Positions 34,830 to 41,429 of a stretch of 64,000 nt of DNA are shown here, in pieces. Every line of letters starts with the position of its first letter. Position 1 is the stretch's first letter. The stretch is taken from contig CACXMA010000002.1 in assembly GCA_902768665.1 (NCBI GenBank), forward strand, positions 54,772 to 118,771, given 5' to 3'. The position numbers and the translations under genes were made by a program. Under the pieces are notes generated by a model that was not told the DNA's origin, did not search any database, and saw only the letters and a list, made by a program, of their open reading frames with translations. The DNA comes from an uncultured Bacteroidia bacterium (lineage in GTDB: Bacteria; Bacteroidota; Bacteroidia; Bacteroidales; UBA932).

Positions 34830-35841
34830 TCCCCTGCCGCCTGACGGATTCTTCATGAATGGTTTCAAACAGTTTACGGACAAAATCCTCCGGGAGCCCG
34901 CGCCGCCTCCCCTCGGCCAAAACACGCTCTAGCAGAAGCTCCCACCGCCCCGGCTGGAGGATGGTGATGCCATGATCCTTTTTGTACCCGCCGATCTCCC
35001 GGCTGATGTCCATCCGGGCGGCGAGAAGGGCCAGCAGCTGCTCGTCGACGGCATCGATGCGGGCGCGAAGCGCTTCGATCCCCTCCCGGTAATCCGGCGC
35101 ATCGGTATCCGCCGCCCGTTCCTGCAAAGCGCCGAGGAGGCTGCGGAATCCCTCCGGAGAAAGCTGCTGGGCCGCATCGGAAAGCGCCGAATCCGGGTGG
35201 GCATGGACCTCCACCATCAGCCCGTCCAGACCGAGGTCGAGCGCCTTCTGGCTGATTTCCTCCACCAGGCCGCGCTGCCCGGCGATATGGGACGGGTCCA
35301 CGAGAAGCGGCAGACCCGGGAAACGCGTGCGCATCCCCACGGCCAGCGGCCAGAGCGGCGCATTGCGGTAAGGCCCGCTCTCCGGCGTCGTGAAGCCGCG
35401 GAGGACCAGGCCGATCCGGCGGACACCGGCGCGCTGAAGCCGCTCGACGGCTCCGGCCCACAGCTCCGGGTCGGGTTGGACGGGATTCTTGATGTACACG
35501 GGGATATCCGTCCCGGACAGCGCCTCGGCGATTTCCTGCACGAGGAAGGGGCTTGTTGTCGTCCGGGCGCCGATCCAGAGCGCGTCGAGACCGGCCGCCA
35601 GGCAGGCCTCAACATGCTTTGCACCAGCCACTTCCGTCGCCACGGCGAGACCGGTTTCCTCGCGGACCGCCACGAGCCACGGCAGGCCTTCCGCCCCCAC
35701 ACCCTCGAAAGAGCCCGGGTGCGTCCGCGGCTTCCACAGCCCGGCACGGAAAACGGAAACCCCGCAGCCGGTCAGGCCGCGGGCGGTTTCCATCAGTTGC
35801 TGAGGCGATTCTGCGCTGCAGGGCCCGGCGATCAGAAGCAT
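34825..35841 (-). CDS. Bifunctional 3-deoxy-7-phosphoheptulonate synthase / chorismate mutase
   Basis: 338 residues. The DAHP synthase (KDO8P-like, type I-beta) domain spans ~1-235, with LLIAGPCSAESPQQL, FRAGLWKPRTHPGSFEGVG (two joined motifs), EVAGAKHVE and PLLVDPSHIAGQR. The AroQ-type chorismate mutase spans ~250-338, with IEALRARIDAVDEQLLALLA and RMDISREIGGYKK. It condenses PEP with erythrose-4-phosphate, and the fused mutase makes prephenate or senses feedback. It starts about 12 residues shorter than I expect for homologues. It sits 4 bp after frr, away from other aromatic genes. Confidence 0.93.
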   Translation of the reverse strand: MLLIAGPCSAESPQQLMETARGLTGCGVSVFRAGLWKPRTHPGSFEGVGAEGLPWLVAVREETGLAVATEVAGAKHVEACLAAGLDALWIGARTTTSPFLVQEIAEALSGTDIPVYIKNPVQPDPELWAGAVERLQRAGVRRIGLVLRGFTTPESGPYRNAPLWPLAVGMRTRFPGLPLLVDPSHIAGQRGLVEEISQKALDLGLDGLMVEVHAHPDSALSDAAQQLSPEGFRSLLGALQERAADTDAPDYREGIEALRARIDAVDEQLLALLAARMDISREIGGYKKDHGITILQPGRWELLLERVLAEGRRRGLPEDFVRKLFETIHEESVRRQGK

Positions 35842-35845
35842 GGCG

Positions 35846-36412
35846 CTACACCGTCAGGATTTCCTTTTCCTTGGCGTCGATCAGGGCGTCGATCTCCTTG
35901 ACCCGCTTGTCGGTCACTTTCTGGAGCTCGTCCTCGCCCTCCTTCTCACCGTCTTCGGAGAGGCCGTCGTTCTTCTGGGCCTTCTTGAGGAGGTCGATGC
36001 CGTCGCGGCGGGCGTTGCGGATGCCGACCTTGGAGGTCTCACCGGCGGCGCGGGCCTTCTTGATGAGCTCGCGGCGGCGTTCCTCCGTCAGGGCGGGCAC
36101 CATGCAGCGGATGATCTCGCCGTTGTTGGACGGGGTCAGGCCGAGGTTCGCGTCGATGATGGCTTTTTCAATCTTGCTGATGAGGGTGCGCTCCCAGGGC
36201 TGGATGGCGAGGGTCTTCGCATCCGGCGTGGTGATGGAGGCGACCTGGTTCAGCGGAGTAGGGCTGCCGTAATAGTCAACGACAACACCGTTGAAGATGG
36301 ACGGATTGGCCTTGCCGACACGGTAGGTCTTGAGGTCTTCTTCGAGATAGGCGACGACGTCCTGCATCTTGGCATCGGCCGCGTCTACGATTTCTTTGGC
36401 TTTCGGTAGCAT
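35846..36412 (-). CDS. frr: Ribosome recycling factor
   Basis: 188 residues, the standard RRF length. Motifs are LKTYRVGKANPSIFNGVVVDYYG (split: RVGKANPSIF and VVVDYYGSPTPLNQVAS), IQPWERTLISKIEKAI and LTEERRRELIKKARA. With EF-G it splits post-termination ribosomes. Follows pyrH by 23 bp, the conserved bacterial order. Confidence 0.97.
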   Translation of the reverse strand: MLPKAKEIVDAADAKMQDVVAYLEEDLKTYRVGKANPSIFNGVVVDYYGSPTPLNQVASITTPDAKTLAIQPWERTLISKIEKAIIDANLGLTPSNNGEIIRCMVPALTEERRRELIKKARAAGETSKVGIRNARRDGIDLLKKAQKNDGLSEDGEKEGEDELQKVTDKRVKEIDALIDAKEKEILTV

Positions 36413-36435
36413 ATGATATTGTTTTTAGATTTCTT

Positions 36436-37140
36436 CTATTTGTGCACCACCGTACCGACAGTCTCGCCGCCGAGGATACGGGTGAGGTTCCCGGGGCGGG
36501 TCATGTCGAAAACGAGGATCGGCATGTTGCCTTCCGAGCAGAGGGCGAAGGCCGTCTGGTCCATCACTTTGAGGTGCTTGGAGATGGCCTCGTCGAAAGT
36601 AAGCTCGTCATAGCGGACGGCGGTCGGATCCTTCTCGGGGTCGGCGGTATAGACGCCGTCCACGCGGGTGCCCTTCAGCAGGGCGTCGGCCTTGATTTCC
36701 AGGGCCCGGAGCGCCGCGCCGGAGTCGGTCGTGAAAAAGGGATTGCCCGTGCCGCCGGCGATCAGGGCCACACCGCCGCGCTCCAGGACCTCGACGGCCT
36801 TGTCGCGCATGTAATACTCGGCCATCGGCTCCATCGGCGTGGACGTAAAGACCTTCGCCTCGACGCCCTGCTCCTTGATGAACATCGACAGGGCGAGGGA
36901 GTTGATCACCGTCGCGAGCATGCCCATCTTGTCGCCGTCGACGCGGTCGAAGCCCTTTCCGGTGCCCTGCAGGCCGCGGAAGATGTTGCCGCCGCCGTTG
37001 ACGATGGCAATCTGCAGCCCGGCCTTCGCAGCCGCTGCGACTTCCTGCGCCGTCTTGCGGAGGCTGTCCGTATCGAGTCCCTTTCCGGCCGGTCCGCCGA
37101 GGGATTCGCCGCTGAGTTTGAGTAATACCCTTTTATACAT
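36436..37140 (-). CDS. pyrH: UMP kinase
   Basis: 234 residues. The amino-acid kinase fold shows KRVLLKLSGESLGG, AIVNGGGNIFRG, MGMLATVINSLAL and IAGGTGNPFFTTDSGAALRA (two motifs joined at the boundary). It phosphorylates UMP to UDP and is hexameric. First gene of pyrH-frr-DAHPS/CM. Confidence 0.97.
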   Translation of the reverse strand: MYKRVLLKLSGESLGGPAGKGLDTDSLRKTAQEVAAAAKAGLQIAIVNGGGNIFRGLQGTGKGFDRVDGDKMGMLATVINSLALSMFIKEQGVEAKVFTSTPMEPMAEYYMRDKAVEVLERGGVALIAGGTGNPFFTTDSGAALRALEIKADALLKGTRVDGVYTADPEKDPTAVRYDELTFDEAISKHLKVMDQTAFALCSEGNMPILVFDMTRPGNLTRILGGETVGTVVHK

Positions 37141-37170
37141 GGTGTTCTTTTATTTGTTCTGCTTGGGTTA

Positions 37171-37178
37171 CAAATGTA
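37171..37178 (-). promoter_or_regulatory. -7 element TACATTTG of pyrH operon
   Basis: Perfect TAnnTTTG 30 bp upstream of the pyrH ATG; divergent from the sdhC promoter. Confidence 0.65.
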
Positions 37179-37221
37179 AGGATTTTTCGCGGAAAAATTT
37201 TCATTCTTGGCAGAAAGAATC

Positions 37222-37229
37222 TATCTTTG
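37222..37229 (+). promoter_or_regulatory. -7 element TATCTTTG of sdhC
   Basis: Perfect TAnnTTTG 40 bp upstream of the sdhC ATG at 37270; an upstream in-frame ATG at 37207 precedes this promoter and is excluded. Confidence 0.65.
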
Positions 37230-37269
37230 CATGTTAATCAATGGCAAAACAGGTAAATTTTATACGATA

Positions 37270-38031
37270 ATGGCAAGCTTCCTCAAATCCTCCATCGGCA
37301 AGAAGTTCATCCAGAGCGTCAGCGGCGCTTTCCTTGTCCTCTTCCTGATTCTCCACGGAACGATCAACTTCTTCTCCGTCGTCGACTCCCTCAAAGGCCA
37401 GTTCGGCAACGTCGCCATCGACGAAGAACTCTATTCCACCGGTGACGGATACTTCAAGCTCGGCTGCGACTTCATGTCCACCTCCTTCGTCGACATCATC
37501 GTTCCCGTCCTGGCGCTGGGTTTTGTCCTGCACATCTGCTACGGCATCATCCTCAGCATCGAGAACTACCGCAAGCGCGGCGGCCTGAAGCGCTATGAGG
37601 TCGCTTCCAAGGCAAAGACCGACTCCTGGTCCGCCAAGAACATGTTCGTCCTCGGCATTGTCATCCTCGGTTTCCTGTGCTTCCACCTCACCCACTTCTG
37701 GGCGAAGATGCAGCTGCAGGATTTCATCGGAAGCAGCGCCGAAGAGAACCCTTACCTGCTGCTGATGCAGACCTTCGGCAACCCGTGGATCCTCGGCCTC
37801 TACATCATCTGGTTCGTCGCCATCTGGCTGCACCTCAACCACGGTTTCTGGAGTATGTTCCAGTCTATCGGCTGGACGAACAAGATCTGGCTCAAGCGCC
37901 TCAAAGTGATCGGTATCGCCGTCAGCACGATCATCGTCCTGCTGTTCCTCGCCACCGCTGTCAACGCCTATATGGAGGCCCACAGCGAGGCCGGACAGGC
38001 TATCCTCGAAGCTGCGAAGCTGGCTCAGTAA
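37270..38031 (+). CDS. sdhC: Succinate dehydrogenase/fumarate reductase cytochrome b subunit
   Basis: 253 residues with five membrane helices and conserved histidines (LILHGTINFFSVVDSL, VLHICYGIILSIENYRKRGG, LCFHLTHFW, WLHLNHGFWSMFQSIGW). The pattern matches the b558-type diheme subunit of Bacteroidetes SQR/QFR that anchors the flavoprotein and iron-sulfur subunits and passes electrons to or from menaquinone. In this order the gene normally heads an sdhCAB/frdCAB operon. Here a terminator follows at once and then hemW, so the catalytic subunits must be elsewhere or missing. Confidence 0.92.
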   Translation: MASFLKSSIGKKFIQSVSGAFLVLFLILHGTINFFSVVDSLKGQFGNVAIDEELYSTGDGYFKLGCDFMSTSFVDIIVPVLALGFVLHICYGIILSIENYRKRGGLKRYEVASKAKTDSWSAKNMFVLGIVILGFLCFHLTHFWAKMQLQDFIGSSAEENPYLLLMQTFGNPWILGLYIIWFVAIWLHLNHGFWSMFQSIGWTNKIWLKRLKVIGIAVSTIIVLLFLATAVNAYMEAHSEAGQAILEAAKLAQ

Positions 38032-38047
38032 ACCCTTACAACCCCAT

Positions 38048-38076
38048 AGCCCGACACCCCGTGCCGGGCTTTTTTT
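38048..38076 (+). terminator. Terminator of sdhC
   Basis: AGCCCGACAC-CCC-GTGCCGGGCT stem (one mismatch) followed by T7, between sdhC and hemW. It shows that sdhC is transcribed alone. Confidence 0.85.
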
Positions 38077-38082
38077 ATTCCT

Positions 38083-39177
38083 ATGATCTACGTCCACGTC
38101 CCCTTCTGCAAGAAATTCTGCACCTACTGCGACTTCTATTCGGAAATCGCCGGCAACAAGGCGCTGCTCGGCCGCTATGCCGACGCCGTCGTCGATGAGA
38201 TCCGGCGCCGCCGCAGCGAGTTCGCAGACCCGTCCACCTTCGTCACCGACACGCTCTATTTCGGCGGCGGCACCCCTTCCGTCCTGCCGAACGAGGCCCT
38301 GACCCGCATCCTGATGGCCCTCCAGGGCACAGGACACGGCGCTCCCTACGAGGAGTTCACGATGGAAGTCAATCCCGACGACATCGTCGAACGGGGCCCG
38401 GAATACCTGCGCAACCTCCGCATTCTCGGGGTGGACCGTCTCAGCATCGGCATCCAGTCCTTCGACGAGAGCATGCTCCGCTGGATGAACCGCCGCCACG
38501 ATGCCGCCGGTGCCGAAAAAGCCTTCCGCATGGCCCGGGAAGCGGGGTTTGACAACATCTCCATCGACCTGATCTTCGGCCTGTCGAACCTCCCGGACGA
38601 GGTCTGGGCCGCCACGGTCGACAAAGCCATCGCCCTTCGTCCCGAGCACATCTCCTGCTACCAGTTGATGGTCGAGGGGGAAAGCGCCCTGGCCGCCATG
38701 GTCGCGGAAGGGAAATACAAAGAAGCGGACGAAGAGCAGTGCCGGCGCCAGTACGATCTCCTCTGCGCCAGGCTCCGCGAGGCCGGCTACCGCCATTACG
38801 AGATATCCAACTTCGCCCTGCCCGGCTACGAGGCACGGCACAACAGCGGCTACTGGCGCCGGGAGGCCTACATCGGCCTCGGCCCCTCCGCCCATTCCTT
38901 CCGCGGCGACACCCGCTACTGGAACGCCTCCCGCCTCGACGATTACACGGTCACGGAGGAGCGGCTCAGCGAGGACGCCGTCCGCATCGAGACCATCATG
39001 CTGTCGCTCCGCACCGCCGAGGGCATCGACCGGGCCTGGCTCGAAGCCAACTGCGAGGCCGATGTGCTTGCATCCCTGCTCGAAAAGGGCGCGCTGGCCG
39101 TTTCGGAGCAGGGACGCATCCGGATCCCGGAGGACCGGTTCTTCGTCTCGGAAGAAATTATCCGCGAACTTATCTAA
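38083..39177 (+). CDS. hemW: HemW, radical SAM heme chaperone
   Basis: 364 residues. It starts MIYVHVPFCKKFCTYCDFYS with the radical-SAM cysteines at 9, 13 and 16 and Phe, not Cys, after CD, the mark of HemW rather than true HemN. Other motifs are YFGGGTPSVLP, TMEVNPDD, LSIGIQSFDE and ISIDLIFGLSNL. HemW delivers heme to respiratory enzymes; it is not a coproporphyrinogen oxidase. Proximity to the heme-containing sdhC is suggestive but a terminator separates them. Its 3' end overlaps the convergent gene by 8 bp. Confidence 0.93.
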   Translation: MIYVHVPFCKKFCTYCDFYSEIAGNKALLGRYADAVVDEIRRRRSEFADPSTFVTDTLYFGGGTPSVLPNEALTRILMALQGTGHGAPYEEFTMEVNPDDIVERGPEYLRNLRILGVDRLSIGIQSFDESMLRWMNRRHDAAGAEKAFRMAREAGFDNISIDLIFGLSNLPDEVWAATVDKAIALRPEHISCYQLMVEGESALAAMVAEGKYKEADEEQCRRQYDLLCARLREAGYRHYEISNFALPGYEARHNSGYWRREAYIGLGPSAHSFRGDTRYWNASRLDDYTVTEERLSEDAVRIETIMLSLRTAEGIDRAWLEANCEADVLASLLEKGALAVSEQGRIRIPEDRFFVSEEIIRELI

Positions 39178-40102
39178 GCGAGAAGGACGTCGTGCCGAGC
39201 AGGCCGGCGTCGGTATAGACCTCCACGCGGTAGATACCTTTGATGTATTCCTCTATGTCGTTGACGTAAATCGTCACCTGGAGGTCGTCTCCGGCGTATT
39301 CGACGCGGCGGAAGGCCGTCGCGGACATCGGCTCGCCGCCGGCCTCGAAGCCCGTGCTCGCGGAATTCACGAGGAGGATGTCCTCCGGATCGAACACGCG
39401 GACATACGTCGAAATCTCGCCGCGCTGGGCCAGGTCGTTGGCGGCCAGCGTGAAGGAAACGACGATGCGCTCGACGTCACGTGCCTTTTCGGTCTTCTTG
39501 CCGTTGCGGCGCTCGGCCTGGGCCTCGATGCCGCGGGCCTTGAGCTTCTCGCCGACGGACACCTGCGAGGACAGCTCCTCGACGCGGCGGGTCAGGTCTT
39601 CATTCTTCTTTTCGGACTCGCGGAGTTTGCCGCGGGTCTCCTTGTTCTCGGCGATGAGCTTCTGGTTCATCGTATTGAGCGAGTCGAGCTGCGTGACGTA
39701 TCCGCGCATGATGGTGCGGAGGGTCGCGAGCTCTTTCTTGTAGCTCTCAAGCTGCTGGCGGGAGGATACTTCCTGCTTCTGGAGGCGCTCCAGGAGGGCA
39801 TCCACCTGCATCTTCGCAATGTCGAGGGAATCGCTCAGGACATCGTTCTGGAGGTTCAGTTCGTTGGCGCGGGTGATGTTGTCGTCCAGCTCAGTGCGGA
39901 GCATCAGCAGCTCGTTCTGCACATTGGCCTTCTCGTTGCGCACGTCGGCGCCGTTGTATTTGTTCCAGACATAGTACAGCGCACCGCAGAGGCCCAGGGC
40001 GATGACGCCGAGGACGACAGCGGCGACCGTAAGGTTGCGGGTCTTCGTTTCTTTCGCTTCGCGGGCTCTCCGCTCGAGGATCGGGTCAAATTCTTCTTCC
40101 AT
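39170..40102 (-). CDS. Membrane-anchored coiled-coil protein, unknown function
   Basis: 310 residues. A charged cytoplasmic N-terminus (~20 residues) precedes one membrane helix (VAAVVLGVIALGLCGALYYV). A long heptad-rich coiled coil runs from ~55 to ~190, followed by a folded beta-type C-terminal domain (RIVVSFTLAANDLAQRGE, VRVFDPEDILL, IYRVEVYTDAGLLGTTSF). The layout suggests a periplasmic or envelope scaffold. I recognise no named family; similar genes are conserved in Bacteroidales. Monocistronic with its own promoter. Confidence 0.75.
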   Translation of the reverse strand: MEEEFDPILERRAREAKETKTRNLTVAAVVLGVIALGLCGALYYVWNKYNGADVRNEKANVQNELLMLRTELDDNITRANELNLQNDVLSDSLDIAKMQVDALLERLQKQEVSSRQQLESYKKELATLRTIMRGYVTQLDSLNTMNQKLIAENKETRGKLRESEKKNEDLTRRVEELSSQVSVGEKLKARGIEAQAERRNGKKTEKARDVERIVVSFTLAANDLAQRGEISTYVRVFDPEDILLVNSASTGFEAGGEPMSATAFRRVEYAGDDLQVTIYVNDIEEYIKGIYRVEVYTDAGLLGTTSFSLR

Positions 40103-40126
40103 AGTGCTTGCGATTAAATGAGCTTA

Positions 40127-40134
40127 CAAATATA
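40127..40134 (-). promoter_or_regulatory. -7 element TATATTTG for the coiled-coil gene
   Basis: Perfect TAnnTTTG, 25 bp upstream of the ATG at 40102; divergent from the promoter at 40149. Confidence 0.6.
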
Positions 40135-40148
40135 AGGAAAAAATCAGT

Positions 40149-40156
40149 ATCTTTGC
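40149..40156 (+). promoter_or_regulatory. -7 element TATCTTTG for the 40178 gene
   Basis: Perfect TAnnTTTG, 21 bp upstream of the ATG at 40178. Confidence 0.6.
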
Positions 40157-40177
40157 GGATAACTTGATCCAAGCGCT

Positions 40178-40648
40178 ATGAGATACACAATCCGTGCCGT
40201 AAAATATTTCCTTTCGATGGCCGTCATCGTCTCGCTGATTCTCCTCGGCCTGACCTATTACGCCACCGGCGGGTTCGACATCTCCCAGTCCCTCGAAAGC
40301 GGCTGGACGTCAGCTATTTACATCGCCCTGATCCTCGCCGTTTTCTCCGCCGTCTACCCGAAGTTCGGCTACCGCGAGCGCCCGCTGGACATCCGTGGCG
40401 AACGGGAAGACATCGCCCGGGTCATCCGGGAGTACATGGACGGCCGCGGCTACCGGATTGAGACGGACACGGACGGCCTCCTTACCTTCCGGAACGGCTC
40501 TCCCCTGGTGCGCTTTTTCCGCGTCTGGGAGGACCGCATCACCTTCACGCCCACCCGCAGCGGCTATACCATCGAGGGCCTCAACCGAGACATCGTCCGC
40601 ATGATCAGCGGCATCGAATACAAATACCAAAACCGGGATATCCTATAA
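40178..40648 (+). CDS. Small membrane protein, unknown function
   Basis: 156 residues. Two membrane helices (KYFLSMAVIVSLILLGLTYY and IYIALILAVFSAVYP) are followed by a basic cytoplasmic domain (~70-156) with DITRGERED-like charged stretches and YTIEGLNRDIVRMISGIEY. No catalytic motif. It is paired with the DUF2007 gene 1 bp downstream. Confidence 0.7.
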   Translation: MRYTIRAVKYFLSMAVIVSLILLGLTYYATGGFDISQSLESGWTSAIYIALILAVFSAVYPKFGYRERPLDIRGEREDIARVIREYMDGRGYRIETDTDGLLTFRNGSPLVRFFRVWEDRITFTPTRSGYTIEGLNRDIVRMISGIEYKYQNRDIL

Positions 40649-40649
40649 T

Positions 40650-40871
40650 ATGGCAGCACAGCAGTTCATCACCGTCGCGACCTTCATCGACAAGGTCAGC
40701 GCCGACATCGTGGCCGAGCGCCTGATCGCCGCGGGCATTCCCGCCGCCGTCCTCGGCGCCAGTTCCCAGCTTCCCTCCCTCGGCTATTACGCGCCGATCG
40801 AGGTCAAAGTCAACGTGGAAGATTACGAGCGGGCCAAGAGCCTGCTCGCAGCGGACGAAAGCGCCGAGTAA
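40650..40871 (+). CDS. DUF2007-family putative signal-transducing protein
   Basis: 73 residues. The pattern VATFIDKVSADIVAERLIAAG, then GIPAAVLG and IEVKVNVEDYERAKSLL, is typical of DUF2007 (a small ferredoxin-like fold of unknown role). One base separates it from the preceding membrane-protein gene, so they are co-translated. Its 3' end overlaps the convergent DUF3109 gene by 49 bp. Confidence 0.8.
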   Translation: MAAQQFITVATFIDKVSADIVAERLIAAGIPAAVLGASSQLPSLGYYAPIEVKVNVEDYERAKSLLAADESAE

Positions 40872-41428
40872 AAGTCTTCTCCAAACCGCCTGATGAGGGG
40901 TTCGCGCAGGAATTCATAGACGCGGATCCCTTCTTTTTTGCCCTTTTCGAAGGCATCGCGGCAGATCGCCCAGCGGTGGAGGTTGAGGGCGATGCGGCCC
41001 GGAGCCAGCTCGCTGACACGGATCGGATAGAGGCTGCAGGAGACCGGCTTACGGAAACGGCAGCCGCCGGAGAGATGGGTCATCTCGATGGCGCAGAGGC
41101 AGTTCCCGTCCTTTTCGATGCGGGCATAGGCGCAGGCCCCGGAGCCCTCGACGCAGGGCGTGACGAGGTCCCCGTCGCGGTCGATGTCGAAAAAGCCCGT
41201 CCGGGCGATGGCAGCCTTCCCCTCCTCGCTCATCAGCGGGGAATAGGCCGGATAGCCGTCCTCGAGGGGCTGGAGCTCGTCCTCGGCGAGCGGGGCGCCG
41301 CTGTCGCCGATGATGCAGCAACAGCCTTTGCACCGCGCGTAGTCGCAGGCGAAGTATTCGGTGATGACATCGCCGCTGACAAGGATATCCCCGATTTCGA
41401 TGATCGTGTCGTAGTTTCTCTGTCCCAT
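40823..41428 (-). CDS. DUF3109 cysteine-rich protein
   Basis: 201 residues from the ATG at 41428, one base after the TAG of the M16-like gene. Many conserved cysteines (FACDYARCKGCCCIIGD, TPCVEGSGACAY, CLCAIE, CRFRKPVSCSLYPIRV) point to a metal- or Fe-S-binding protein of the DUF3109/YkgJ-like group. Function unknown. Coupled to the M16-like gene. Confidence 0.85.
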   Translation of the reverse strand: MGQRNYDTIIEIGDILVSGDVITEYFACDYARCKGCCCIIGDSGAPLAEDELQPLEDGYPAYSPLMSEEGKAAIARTGFFDIDRDGDLVTPCVEGSGACAYARIEKDGNCLCAIEMTHLSGGCRFRKPVSCSLYPIRVSELAPGRIALNLHRWAICRDAFEKGKKEGIRVYEFLREPLIRRFGEDFYSALSSAASRLLARS

Positions 41429-41429
41429 A

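Noticed and set aside
38083-39177. Coproporphyrinogen III dehydrogenase (HemN)
   Set aside because: The residue after CxxxCxxCD is Phe, not Cys, and the length suits HemW; HemN-type activity is not supported.
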